Translations under genes and position numbers: made by a program | Origin: Bacillus_BD sp963708895 | GTDB lineage: Bacteria; Bacillota; Bacilli; Bacillales; Cytobacillaceae | Length of the DNA stretch: 64,000 nt | NCBI GenBank assembly: GCA_963708895.1 | Contig: CAVPUE010000002.1 | Coordinates: 1 to 64,000 of the forward strand | Reading direction: 5' to 3' | Shown: positions 1 to 8,620 of the stretch, piece after piece | How positions within the stretch are numbered: position 1 is the first letter of the stretch | Layout of the letters: the number at the start of each line of letters is the position of its first letter | Notes under the pieces: model-generated | The model's input: only the letters and a program-made list of their open reading frames with translations | Databases searched by the model: none | What the model was told of the DNA's origin: nothing

Positions 1-19
1 ATTATAGAGGTGAAAGAAT

Positions 20-526
20 TTGGCATTACATGTTGTTTTATATCAACCAGAAATCCCAGCAAATACAGGTAATATTGCTCGTACTTGTGCAGCAACAGAT
101 ACAGCATTACATTTAATTCGTCCACTCGGTTTTTCTACAGATGATAAAATGTTAAAAAGAGCGGGCGTTGATTATTGGGAATTTGTTGACATTCATTATT
201 ATGATTCATTGGATGAGTTTTATGAGAAAAATCAAGGTGGGGATTTCTATTATTTAACAAAATACGGAAAAAAACCCCATTCAGATTTTGACTATAGTGA
301 TACGGAGAAGAATATTTACTTTGTCTTTGGAAGGGAAACAAACGGACTACCTAAAGAAGTGATTGAAAATAATCGCGAGCATGCATTAAGAGTGCCGATG
401 ACTGAAAACGTGCGTGCATTAAACCTTTCAAATACAGCTGCTATTCTCGTCTATGAAGCATTACGACAACAAAACTATTTACAGCTTGATAAAAACGGAC
501 CTACTCTTAGTGAAAAGGTAAAATAA
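20..526 (+). CDS. trmL: tRNA (cytidine/uridine-34 2'-O)-methyltransferase TrmL (CspR)
   Basis: SPOUT-class methyltransferase of 168 residues, the normal length for TrmL. It methylates the 2'-OH of the wobble nucleotide of tRNA-Leu using S-adenosylmethionine. The family motifs are visible: NTGNIART at residues 15-22, FGRETNGLP at 103-111, and NLSN around 135-138, which forms part of the trefoil-knot cofactor site. The start is TTG at 20 with a GAGGTG ribosome site at 7-12. In B. subtilis the homologue cspR also lies just upstream of the prkA region, so context supports the call. A terminator follows directly. Confidence 0.95.
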   Translation: MALHVVLYQPEIPANTGNIARTCAATDTALHLIRPLGFSTDDKMLKRAGVDYWEFVDIHYYDSLDEFYEKNQGGDFYYLTKYGKKPHSDFDYSDTEKNIYFVFGRETNGLPKEVIENNREHALRVPMTENVRALNLSNTAAILVYEALRQQNYLQLDKNGPTLSEKVK

Positions 527-536
527 TGGATAGTAA

Positions 537-570
537 TAGGGCAGTCTTAATAAGGCTGCTCTATTTTTTT
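537..570 (+). terminator. Rho-independent terminator after trmL
   Basis: GGGCAG/CTGCTC stem with a short loop followed by a run of seven T, 11 bases after the trmL stop codon. Confidence 0.85.
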
Positions 571-670
571 ATGACTTTTATAGTTAATTCGGGAAATTCC
601 TTATGATTAGATTTTACTGTTTATGTTCGATATGATTATAAGGGACATAGATAATGAGGGAGATGGTAAA

Positions 671-1420
671 ATGAATCAAATCATAGAAACACTACTTGCT
701 CATCGTTCGGTTCGTCATTTTGAGGACAAGCCTTTATCAAAGGAGCAAATTGAAAAGATTGTCTTAAGTGCACAAGCTGCTTCAACTTCAAGTTTTATAC
801 AGGCCTATTCAATTATTGGGGTAACTGATCGAGAAAAGAAACAGAAGTTAGCTCAATTAGTTGGAAATCAACCATATGTAGCAGATAATGGTCACTTCTT
901 TGTTTTTTGTGCTGACTTACATCGTCATGAATTAATTGGTGAGATGGAGCAAATGGATTTAACGGAATCACTTGAAAGCACAGAAAAATTCATGGTGACG
1001 GTGATTGATGCTGCTCTTGCTGCACAAAATGCTGCCATTGCAGCAGAATCGCTGGGTTTAGGGATCTGCTATATTGGCGGAATTCGGAACAATCTTAATG
1101 AGGTATGTGAGATATTAAAAACGCCAAAGCGGGTGATTCCGCTATTTGGTATGGCAGTCGGTTATCCGAAAAAGCTAAATGATCAAAAACCAAGATTACC
1201 ACTTTCACATATCTATCATGAAAATGAGTATGAACAAGATGCTTCTATTTTAAAAGCACAGTTAGAAGAATACAACGAACTCATTTCGGAGTATTATCAT
1301 GAAAGAACAAAGGGAGAACGGAACGATACTTGGTCGAAACAAATGGCTGGGATGCTTAGTCAGCCAAGAAGAATGTATATGCATGAATTTATTAAAGAAC
1401 ATGGATTAAATAAAAAATAA
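671..1420 (+). CDS. nfrA: NADPH-dependent FMN oxidoreductase / nitroreductase, NfrA type
   Basis: 249-residue flavoprotein of the NfsA/NfrA nitroreductase group. These cytoplasmic enzymes use NADPH to reduce flavin, nitroaromatics and related quinone-like compounds. The N-terminus (HRSVRHFEDKPL) and central ESLGLGICYIGGIRN segment are family signatures for FMN and substrate contacts. An in-frame ATG occurs earlier at 623, but the ATG at 671 is preferred: it has GAGGGAGA just upstream and gives the same length and N-terminus as B. subtilis NfrA1. It is a single-gene unit closed by its own terminator. Nothing local shows its regulation. Confidence 0.9.
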   Translation: MNQIIETLLAHRSVRHFEDKPLSKEQIEKIVLSAQAASTSSFIQAYSIIGVTDREKKQKLAQLVGNQPYVADNGHFFVFCADLHRHELIGEMEQMDLTESLESTEKFMVTVIDAALAAQNAAIAAESLGLGICYIGGIRNNLNEVCEILKTPKRVIPLFGMAVGYPKKLNDQKPRLPLSHIYHENEYEQDASILKAQLEEYNELISEYYHERTKGERNDTWSKQMAGMLSQPRRMYMHEFIKEHGLNKK

Positions 1421-1448
1421 AAAGGTCGCAATTGCGGCCTTTTTATTT
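1419..1448 (+). terminator. Rho-independent terminator after nfrA
   Basis: AAAGG.CGCAATTGCG.CCTTT stem followed by T-rich sequence. It overlaps the nfrA stop codon and the 3' end of the small opposite-strand gene, so it may serve both directions. Confidence 0.8.
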
Positions 1449-1529
1449 GATTGGTTTGTCATCGTAACCAGATGCAAAGATGGCAGCTAGGAAAGTAACC
1501 ATGACACCTAAAATTAAAATGATACCCAT
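1443..1529 (-). CDS. 28-residue single-pass membrane mini-protein
   Basis: A 28-residue product with a hydrophobic helix at about residues 2-19 and a short charged tail (GYDDKPIK). It is supported by a textbook AAAGGAGG ribosome site about eight bases before the ATG at 1529. It points away from the downstream prkA region and shares the nfrA terminator hairpin at its 3' end. I do not recognise the family. The composition resembles small regulatory membrane subunits, but no partner gene is nearby, so function is unknown. Confidence 0.55.
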   Translation of the reverse strand: MGIILILGVMVTFLAAIFASGYDDKPIK

Positions 1530-1742
1530 ATCTGAGACCTCCTTTAAAATTAACAGATAAATTAAAATATTTACTCTATTATAACGTATATTGAAGCAAC
1601 AGGGAATGGAAGTGGACAAAATATTAAAGACAGTTTTCAAGAATGAAGGAATATTAAGGTTTTTACATCATATTAATCATTATTATAGCTTTTCCAGTAA
1701 CACAGAAATACAGACTTATCTTACAAGTTCCTTATCCTTTTG

Positions 1743-1771
1743 GCATGTTCACCTATTGTAAAGCATACATT
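1743..1771 (+). promoter_or_regulatory. Candidate SigE promoter of prkA
   Basis: A -35 GCATGTT (1743-1749; 6 of 7 to KMATATT), a 14-bp spacer and a -10 CATACATT (1764-1771), matching the SigE consensus CATACAnT. B. subtilis prkA is SigE-controlled. If used, transcription would begin near 1779, leaving a ~200-base leader before prkA. Confidence 0.5.
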
Positions 1772-1778
1772 ATAATAA

Positions 1779-1979
1779 TCAGTTCAAATGAAGTGCAGCA
1801 ATCTTTAAGTTGCATTTTGACTTATGGTGGATGCCTTACAACTCTTAGACGTCCAGAGTGTATGTGTTTTTTGAAGGTCGGTTTTTTTACTAGCTGACAT
1901 TTCTACTTTTAACTTATCTAATCGCGTATATTTAAGCCTTTAGGCTAGTAAAATGGGATAAGCGATGAGGGAGGTCCAT
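1779..1979 (+). other. Structured 5' leader of prkA (candidate cis-RNA or small RNA)
   Basis: This ~200-base gene-free stretch holds two hairpins. One is GCAA/TTGC (1798-1813, 8-base loop). The other is stronger: CTTAC-A-ACTCT paired with AGAGT-GTATG around a 9-base loop (1835-1864). It is followed by a T-rich stretch near 1865-1887 and a small AGCC/GGCT hairpin near 1936-1945. It matches no riboswitch class I can name. It could be a regulatory leader or a separate small RNA. Confidence 0.4.
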
Positions 1980-3875
1980 ATGGATATATTAAAAAAAATC
2001 GAGTTATATCGCCATGAAGAAGAGATGCTTAAATGGGAAGGAACATTTGGAGAATATTTAGAGATCATTCGAGAAAAGCCTTGGGTTGCACAGTCAGCAC
2101 ATTCACGTGTATATAATATGATCAAAGATGCAGGTGTTGAAGAAGAAAATGGTCATAAAAAATATAAGTTTTTCTCAAATCAACTCTTTGGTTTAGAGGA
2201 ATCACTAGAGAGATTAGTAGAAGAATATTTTCATCCATCTGCCAAAAGATTAGATGTCCGCAAAAGGATTTTACTTTTAATGGGTCCTGTCAGTGGCGGT
2301 AAATCTACATTAGTAACGATGTTAAAAAGAGGCTTAGAAGCGTATTCTTTAGCAGATGGAGGAGCTGTTTTTGGAATCAAAGGATGCCCAATGCATGAAG
2401 ATCCTTTACACCTCATTCCACATCATTTACGGAAGGACTTTTATGATGAGTATGGAATCAGAATTGAAGGGAATCTATCTCCATTAAATTCGATGCGCCT
2501 TGAGCAAGAATATGGTGGAAGAATTGAAGATGTCTTGGTTGAGAGAGTCTTTTTCTCTGAAGACCGCCGTGTTGGGATTGGTACATTCAGTCCATCTGAT
2601 CCAAAATCACAGGATATTGCCGACTTAACAGGAAGCATCGACTTTTCTACCATCGCAGAATATGGTTCTGAGTCCGATCCGCGTGCCTATCGATTTGATG
2701 GTGAATTAAATAAAGCCAATCGGGGAATGATGGAATTCCAGGAAATGTTAAAATGTGATGAAAAGTTTTTATGGCATCTCCTATCACTAACACAAGAAGG
2801 AAACTTTAAAGCTGGTAGATTTGCGCTTATTAGTGCAGATGAATTGATTGTAGCACATACAAATGAAACAGAGTATCGCTCTTTTATTTCAAATAAGAAA
2901 AATGAAGCTTTGCATTCAAGGATTATTGTTATGCCAATTCCTTATAATTTAAAGGCAACGGAAGAAGAAAAAATCTATGATAAGATGATTCGTGAAAGTG
3001 ATGTTTCTGATGTTCATATTGCTCCACATACATTAAAGGTAGCTGCAATGTTTACAATCTTAACTAGATTAAAAGAACCGAAAAAAGGCGATATTGATTT
3101 AGTAAAGAAAATGCGCCTTTATGATGGTGAAAATGTAGAAGGCTATAATCGTGCTGATGTAGAAGAATTGAAAAAGGAATACACAGATGAAGGAATGAGC
3201 GGAATTGACCCTCGTTATGTCATCAATCGTATTTCATCTACAATCATCCGCAAAGAAATGACAAGCATTAATGCATTAGATGTTCTTCGCTCCTTAAAAG
3301 AAGGATTGGATCAGCATCCATCCATCACACCAGAATTACGTGAGCGTTATTTAAACTATATTTCACTTGCACGTAAGGAATATGATGATATTGCCAAAAA
3401 AGAAGTACAAAAGGCATTTGTTTATTCATACGAGGAGTCTGCAAAAACATTAATGGATAACTATTTGGATAACGTAGAGGCCTTTTGCAACAAAATCAAG
3501 CTTCGTGATCAACTTACAGGTGAGGAAATCAATCCAGACGAAAAGCTAATGCGCTCCATTGAAGAGCAAATTGGAATTTCTGAAAATGCGAAAAAAGCCT
3601 TCCGTGAAGAAATCTTAATTCGAATCTCTGCCTATGCTCGTAAAGGAAAACGATTTGATTATAATTCACATGATCGTCTTCGTGAAGCGATTCAAAAGAA
3701 ATTATTTGCTGATTTAAAGGATGTTGTTAAAATAACAACTTCTACGAAAACGCCAGATGAACAGCAATTGAAAAAGGTCAATGAAGTTGTTGCTAGATTA
3801 ATTGATGAACACGGTTATAACTCAACTTCTGCAAATGAATTACTTCGTTATGTAGGAAGTTTACTAAATCGATAA
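1980..3875 (+). CDS. prkA: Serine protein kinase / AAA+ protease-like PrkA
   Basis: 631-residue PrkA, full length for the family. The Walker A motif GPVSGGKST lies at residues 102-110 in an AAA+ domain, followed by the C-terminal PrkA domain. PrkA homologues (YeaG in enterics) act in sporulation or stationary phase, with kinase activity reported and AAA+ protease-like activity also proposed. The ATG at 1980 is chosen over that at 1965: it has GGGAGG upstream and begins MDILKKIE, as in B. subtilis. A SigE-like promoter lies ~200 bases upstream. Its usual partner yhbH follows only after two inserted genes. Confidence 0.97.
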   Translation: MDILKKIELYRHEEEMLKWEGTFGEYLEIIREKPWVAQSAHSRVYNMIKDAGVEEENGHKKYKFFSNQLFGLEESLERLVEEYFHPSAKRLDVRKRILLLMGPVSGGKSTLVTMLKRGLEAYSLADGGAVFGIKGCPMHEDPLHLIPHHLRKDFYDEYGIRIEGNLSPLNSMRLEQEYGGRIEDVLVERVFFSEDRRVGIGTFSPSDPKSQDIADLTGSIDFSTIAEYGSESDPRAYRFDGELNKANRGMMEFQEMLKCDEKFLWHLLSLTQEGNFKAGRFALISADELIVAHTNETEYRSFISNKKNEALHSRIIVMPIPYNLKATEEEKIYDKMIRESDVSDVHIAPHTLKVAAMFTILTRLKEPKKGDIDLVKKMRLYDGENVEGYNRADVEELKKEYTDEGMSGIDPRYVINRISSTIIRKEMTSINALDVLRSLKEGLDQHPSITPELRERYLNYISLARKEYDDIAKKEVQKAFVYSYEESAKTLMDNYLDNVEAFCNKIKLRDQLTGEEINPDEKLMRSIEEQIGISENAKKAFREEILIRISAYARKGKRFDYNSHDRLREAIQKKLFADLKDVVKITTSTKTPDEQQLKKVNEVVARLIDEHGYNSTSANELLRYVGSLLNR

Positions 3876-3889
3876 GTTAATAGTGAACA

Positions 3890-3926
3890 GAGAGGGCTAT
3901 CCAAAAATTGGATAGCCCTCTCTTTG
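3890..3926 (+). terminator. Strong terminator after prkA
   Basis: Thirteen-base perfect stem GAGAGGGCTATCC / GGATAGCCCTCTC with a 7-base loop and following T-rich tract. It separates prkA transcription from the inserted chemoreceptor. Confidence 0.9.
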
Positions 3927-4109
3927 TTTGATTACCAATAATTATCAATTTATTGACATAAAGTACTTAAATTTAAGGATGATTGCAACTTTTATCACAT
4001 ACATTTTCACCGAAAATAGGTATAATTTCCCTGATACTATACATAAATATAGAAACCTTGTTTAACTATAGTGATATTTTCTTGTTTCTATTAGAAGGGA
4101 CCAAATACT

Positions 4110-5801
4110 ATGAGAATAACATTGGGTAAGAGAATATTCGGAGGTTTTTTCATTATTCTTCTTTTATTAGCGGTCGGAGGTGTGATTTCAGGTAACAGAA
4201 TTCAATTTACCGATGAAACGTATAAGGTATTGATTAATGAGAATGTTGAAAGTGCCATGTTAGCGAAGGATTTGCAAGTTCTTTATTTAGGAGAATCCAA
4301 TGCGATTAAGAATTACTTACTCACCGGGGATGAAGTCTATATTTCACAGTATGATGACTATTTGCTAAAAGCTAATAAAACGATTAAGGAAATGTTAAAG
4401 GCATATCACGCTGAGAGAGATATAGAAATCATTAAGGAGCTCGCTTCCTTTCAGCTACGTTATGATGAGATTGTTAGGAAAGAAATCAATATGAAGAAGG
4501 AAGGCAATGTAATCGGTTATACCAATTTAATGAATACATCGGGAAAAACAATATCGAATGTTTTCCAAAGGAAAATAGAGGATTTAGATAAAGGACAAGA
4601 ATTATTAGTATCTTCAGGTATTGAAGAAGCCTCCAAATCAGTCGCTCAAACAAAGTTATTTGTCCTAATTTTAAGTATTGTCAGTGTCTTAGCTGGACTT
4701 ATGATATCTATCATGCTGAGTCGTTCTATTTCTAAACCAGTAAAAATGGCTTCAGAAGCACTACAACAAGTTGCAACTGGTAATTTACAAATAAAATCAA
4801 TCCCCATTAATAGCAAAGATGAAGTGGGAGATCTTGCTGTTTCCTATAATCAAATGATTGAAGATTTACGATCTGTATTGGGACAAATCCAAGAATCCTC
4901 TTCAAGTGTTGCTTCTAGTAGTGAAGAATTAGCAGCAAGTTCTGAAGAAAGTACATCTGCATCAGAACAAGTTTCAAGGATGACACAAGATAGTGCAGAG
5001 GGAATCGAGCAACAACTCCTACACTATAAGGAATTATCACAATCCATTAGCGAAATGAATGTAGGAATCGGTCAAATTGCTGAAAACAGTGAAGAAATGC
5101 TTCGTCTAACAGAAAAGACAAGTACATTAACAAGTACTGGAGAAGGTTTTATAGATCATGTTGTGGATCAAATGGCTCAAATTCAACAAACAGTGGAAAA
5201 AGCTAGTACATCGATTCAAATATTGAATGACCGTTCCAATGAAATTAGTCAAATTATCGAGATTATTACTGGGGTTGCTGAACAAACGAATTTACTTGCC
5301 TTAAATGCGGCTATTGAAGCAGCTAGAGCAGGCGAACATGGCCGCGGCTTTTCCGTGGTAGCAGATGAAGTAAGGAAGCTTGCAGAAGAATCCAAACGAT
5401 CCGCAAGTCAAATTACGTTAATGATTCACCAAATTCAAATCGAAACAAATGATTCCGTTCATATGATGAATGAAGAGAGTTTACAGGTAAAAGAGGGATT
5501 AAAAGGAACGGAAGAGGCTTATAAAGCGTTTAAGTCTATCTCGAGTGCTATGGGTGAGGTGAATCAAAAGGTTGTTGAAGTATCAGCCTCTGTTGAGGAA
5601 ATGACAGCAGTTAGTCATCAAATTTTCGACGCCATTAAGCAGGTCGAGGGTATTGCAGAAAAGAGCTCCCATAATAGTCAAGAAAGTGCTGCGGCAACAG
5701 AGCAACAATTTGCTGCAATGGAAGAAGTATCAGCTTCTGCACAATTCCTTTCAAAAATGGCAGAAGATCTTCAGTCCATTATTGCAAAATTTAAGCTTTA
5801 G
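4110..5801 (+). CDS. Methyl-accepting chemotaxis protein
   Basis: 563-residue transmembrane chemoreceptor. TM1 is at residues 9-27 and TM2 at 183-203. A ~155-residue helical extracytoplasmic sensor sits between them, and its ESNAIKNYLLTGD stretch resembles CHASE3/4HB-type modules. A HAMP domain spans about 204-260, and the long signalling coiled coil has the conserved hairpin tip EQTNLLALNAAIEAARAGEH at 391-410. It would signal to the CheA/CheW arrays at the membrane. The ligand cannot be read from sequence. It sits between prkA and yhbH, next to a broken TRAP-type binding protein; a sensing partnership is possible but unproven. Confidence 0.93.
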   Translation: MRITLGKRIFGGFFIILLLLAVGGVISGNRIQFTDETYKVLINENVESAMLAKDLQVLYLGESNAIKNYLLTGDEVYISQYDDYLLKANKTIKEMLKAYHAERDIEIIKELASFQLRYDEIVRKEINMKKEGNVIGYTNLMNTSGKTISNVFQRKIEDLDKGQELLVSSGIEEASKSVAQTKLFVLILSIVSVLAGLMISIMLSRSISKPVKMASEALQQVATGNLQIKSIPINSKDEVGDLAVSYNQMIEDLRSVLGQIQESSSSVASSSEELAASSEESTSASEQVSRMTQDSAEGIEQQLLHYKELSQSISEMNVGIGQIAENSEEMLRLTEKTSTLTSTGEGFIDHVVDQMAQIQQTVEKASTSIQILNDRSNEISQIIEIITGVAEQTNLLALNAAIEAARAGEHGRGFSVVADEVRKLAEESKRSASQITLMIHQIQIETNDSVHMMNEESLQVKEGLKGTEEAYKAFKSISSAMGEVNQKVVEVSASVEEMTAVSHQIFDAIKQVEGIAEKSSHNSQESAAATEQQFAAMEEVSASAQFLSKMAEDLQSIIAKFKL

Positions 5802-5874
5802 TTGGAATTAGATTAATTGAAAGGCTACTAGATGATAGTTTGTACGATCGAATCTTTGTGAGGGGGGCCTAACC

Positions 5875-6645
5875 GTGAAATATAAGAATTTTTTCTATAT
5901 CGTTTACTTAATGATTTTAGTATTAATCATAACAGGATGTTCTACACCAACTAACAAGGAAGTTGCGGGTCAGGAGAATCACACCTATGTGATAAAAATA
6001 GGACATGCTGCTGCAAAGGAGCATTTTGCCCAAAGCTCTTTTGAGAAATTTAAAGAACTAGTCGAGAGTAATAGTAAGGGTAAAATCAAGGTGGAAATTC
6101 ACCCTGAGGGAGAATTAGGTGGGGAAAGAGAGATGTTAGAACAAGTCCTTTTAGGAGAATTAACAATGATTGCCCCAGCCTCGGCTCCATTAGATGCAGT
6201 ATCTAAATATATGGCAATTTGGGACCTGCCCTATTTATTTAATGATCGGGAAACCGCTTATAAAGTGTTAGATGGCGAAATTGGCCAAGAGGTTTTGGAT
6301 TCCCTTTCAGATAAAGGCGTGATTGGATTAGTCTTTTGGGAAAATGGTTTTAGACATTTAACCAATAGTGTGAAGCCGGTAACTAGCGTTCAAGATTTGC
6401 AAGGCATGAATATGCGTACGTTAGAAAATGGGTTTTTTAGATGTCTAAAAGGTACTGTTCAGCTTGCTTGTCTACCGAATAGGCAAATAATCAATATTGA
6501 AATTATTTGTAAACTATTTTGTCTTATTGCATATGATAGAGTAATCCATTATTTTTCACCTTTTTTTGCACTCAGAATATTGTATGTATTGAATTTGAAA
6601 GTGTGCAAAGAAAAAGCGAATTTGATTATTTTTAAGGAGGGGTAG
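5875..6645 (+). pseudogene. Truncated TRAP-transporter substrate-binding lipoprotein (DctP family)
   Basis: GTG start with a GAGGGGGG ribosome site and a lipoprotein signal peptide with lipobox ITGC (Cys22). The DctP-family fold follows to about residue 186 (GMNMRTLEN). After that the frame continues ~70 residues with no family resemblance. Intact DctP proteins are about 330-350 residues, so the C-terminal lobe is missing, and no DctQ or DctM permease genes follow. The break occurs near 6430, at a short perfect palindrome (6435-6450). The product should not bind substrate or support transport. It is most likely a remnant left by a deletion that also removed the permease genes. Confidence 0.8.
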
Positions 6646-6647
6646 AA

Positions 6648-7817
6648 TTGAATGAAAAAGATAAAAATCAATTTGTAATTTCAAAAGAAGATTGGTCCCT
6701 CCATCGCAAAGGCCATGATGACCAACAGAGACACCAAGAAAAAGTTCAAGATGCGATTCGTAATAATCTCCCCGATTTAATTACAGAAGAGAATATTGTG
6801 ATGTCCAACGGTCGAGAAGTGGTTAAAATACCGATTCGTTCTCTTGATGAATACAAAATCCGTTATAACTATGATAAGAACAAACATGTGGGTCAAGGTG
6901 ATGGCGAGAGCAAAGTTGGTGATGTCATTGCTCGTGATGGATCTCCAGGTCAAAAAGGACCAGGAAAAGGGAAAGGTGCAGGAGACCAGGCTGGTGAAGA
7001 TTATTTCGAAGCGGAAGTTTCTTTAATGGATTTAGAGGAAGCGTTATTCAAACAATTAGAACTTCCAAATTTAAAAAGAAAAGAATTACAGGAAGATATT
7101 ATTGAGGATATCGAGTTTAATGATATTCGTAAAACGGGTTTAATGGGCAACATTGATAAGAAAAGAACGATGATGTCAGCATTTAAACGGAATGCAATGA
7201 AAGGAAAGCCAAAATTTCACCCCATTTATCAGGAAGATTTAAAATTTAAGACCTGGAATGAAATTGTAAAGCCAGATTCTAAAGCCGTTGTACTTGCGAT
7301 GATGGATACAAGTGGTTCAATGGGAATTTGGGAAAAGTATATGGCCAGAAGCTTTTTCTTCTGGATGACTCGATTCCTACGTTCCAGATATGAAACGGTT
7401 GAAATTGAATTTATTGCCCACCATACAGAGGCAAAAGTCGTAACAGAAGAGGAATTCTTCACAAAAGGTGAAAGTGGTGGTACGATTTGTTCTTCCGTTT
7501 ATCGAAAGGCACTTGAAATTATTGAAGAAAAATATCAGCCAAACCGATATAACATTTATCCTTTTCATTTTTCTGATGGTGATAACTTAACTTCAGATAA
7601 TGCTCGTTGTGTCAAATTAGTGGAAGATTTGATTAAGGTATCCAGTATGTTTGGTTACGGAGAAGTTAATCAATATAACCGCCATTCGACTCTTATGTCC
7701 GCTTATAAAAACATCAAGAATGAACACTTCAAATATTATATCCTCAAACAAAAAGCTGATGTATTCCATGCCATGAAAAGTTTTTTCGAAAAAGAAGAAG
7801 CCAAACAAAATGCTTAA
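6648..7817 (+). CDS. yhbH: Sporulation protein YhbH (UPF0229, VWA-type)
   Basis: 389 residues, closely matching B. subtilis YhbH. A glycine/lysine-rich low-complexity segment lies at 82-115. A von Willebrand A-like domain carries the MIDAS-type DTSGSMG at 220-226, and conserved FHFSDGDNLTSDNAR occurs near residue 306. YhbH/YeaH proteins are conserved with PrkA and SpoVR in sporulation or stationary phase; the molecular role is not settled. The start is TTG at 6648 after AAGGAGGGG. In B. subtilis yhbH directly follows prkA. Here a chemoreceptor and a gene fragment intervene, so it needs its own promoter. The CATATGAT at 6530 is only a weak SigE -10 candidate. Confidence 0.95.
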   Translation: MNEKDKNQFVISKEDWSLHRKGHDDQQRHQEKVQDAIRNNLPDLITEENIVMSNGREVVKIPIRSLDEYKIRYNYDKNKHVGQGDGESKVGDVIARDGSPGQKGPGKGKGAGDQAGEDYFEAEVSLMDLEEALFKQLELPNLKRKELQEDIIEDIEFNDIRKTGLMGNIDKKRTMMSAFKRNAMKGKPKFHPIYQEDLKFKTWNEIVKPDSKAVVLAMMDTSGSMGIWEKYMARSFFFWMTRFLRSRYETVEIEFIAHHTEAKVVTEEEFFTKGESGGTICSSVYRKALEIIEEKYQPNRYNIYPFHFSDGDNLTSDNARCVKLVEDLIKVSSMFGYGEVNQYNRHSTLMSAYKNIKNEHFKYYILKQKADVFHAMKSFFEKEEAKQNA

Positions 7818-7823
7818 ACGCTC

Positions 7824-7864
7824 AAGTGATAGGTGGAGACTTAAACCTATCACTTTTTTATTTT
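7824..7864 (+). terminator. Rho-independent terminator after yhbH
   Basis: AAGTGATAGGT / ACCTATCACTT stem followed by T-rich sequence, seven bases after the yhbH stop. Confidence 0.88.
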
Positions 7865-7964
7865 GTAGCAAATATGAATTCTAGAATAAATAACAGAAAG
7901 GCTGTATATGTTTTATTAAGGCTGTATTGTTACCATTAAAAAGAAAATATAGAGGGAATATGTA

Positions 7965-8573
7965 ATGGGGAAAAAACTACTTTTTTACTTAACAGGTATT
8001 GCGATTGCTTGTATGGGTGTTACGTTTCTATTAAAGTCTAATGCAGGTGCTGGACCGCAAGATGTTGTTTTATTAGAGCTTGCCGAAAAGACTGGTTTGA
8101 CATTTGGTACTTGGGTGATTATTTCACAAGCTGTATTTTTACTGTTTAATTCATTCCTATTAAAAAAAAGACCTCAGTTCGAGTCCGTGATTACAATGAT
8201 TATTTGGGGTGTCATTGTTGACTTTTGGATGGGAATTATTTTTAAGGATCTATCCTTACTACTGCACACACCATTGTTAGAATGGATATGCTTTCTTAGC
8301 GGTGCTCTTTTGATTGGAATTGGAGTGGGAATCTATTTAACGGCCAATTTACCAGCAATGCCATATGACGGTCTAATGGTCGGTTTATGTGAAAAGTTTC
8401 GCATCAATTTAATGATGTCACGTACCATCCTAGAAGGTATTTTTATCATAATTGGACTCCTAATCGGAGGAAAGGTTGGAGTGGGAACAATCGTACTGGT
8501 TCTCTGCATTGGCACCGTTATCCAATTTTTTAATAACCTCGCAATTAAGCTTTATCATTTTTCTCATACTTAA
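7965..8573 (+). CDS. YczE/YyaS/YitT-family integral membrane protein
   Basis: 202-residue protein with five to six predicted membrane segments (about 7-25, 48-66, 75-95, 105-128, 148-168, 170-190). The family pattern is visible: an N-terminal GVTFLLKSNAGAGPQDVVLL and an internal AMPYDGLMVGL repeat-like segment. The biochemical function of this family is not established; B. subtilis YczE is linked to lipopeptide production. Here it stands alone with its own terminator and no synthetase nearby. Confidence is high for family, low for role. Confidence 0.8.
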   Translation: MGKKLLFYLTGIAIACMGVTFLLKSNAGAGPQDVVLLELAEKTGLTFGTWVIISQAVFLLFNSFLLKKRPQFESVITMIIWGVIVDFWMGIIFKDLSLLLHTPLLEWICFLSGALLIGIGVGIYLTANLPAMPYDGLMVGLCEKFRINLMMSRTILEGIFIIIGLLIGGKVGVGTIVLVLCIGTVIQFFNNLAIKLYHFSHT

Positions 8574-8578
8574 CAAAT

Positions 8579-8612
8579 AAGAGACTCTCGAACGTTTTCG
8601 AGAGCCTCTTCC
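8579..8612 (+). terminator. Rho-independent terminator after the YczE-type gene
   Basis: AAGAG.CTCTCGAA / TTCGAGAG.CTCTT stem with a 4-base loop, six bases after the stop codon, followed by a T-containing tract. Confidence 0.8.
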
Positions 8613-8620
8613 TTATTTAT

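Noticed and set aside
6520..6540. SigE promoter for yhbH at CATATGAT
   Set aside because: The -10 match is weak (two mismatches) and no acceptable -35 occurs at 13-15 bp.
5875..6645. Treating the dctP frame as a complete 256-residue binding protein
   Set aside because: The last ~70 residues have no family resemblance, the C-terminal lobe is lacking and no permease genes follow.
7377..7871. Hydrophobic antisense frames under yhbH
   Set aside because: They lack ribosome sites and mirror the codon pattern of yhbH on the other strand.
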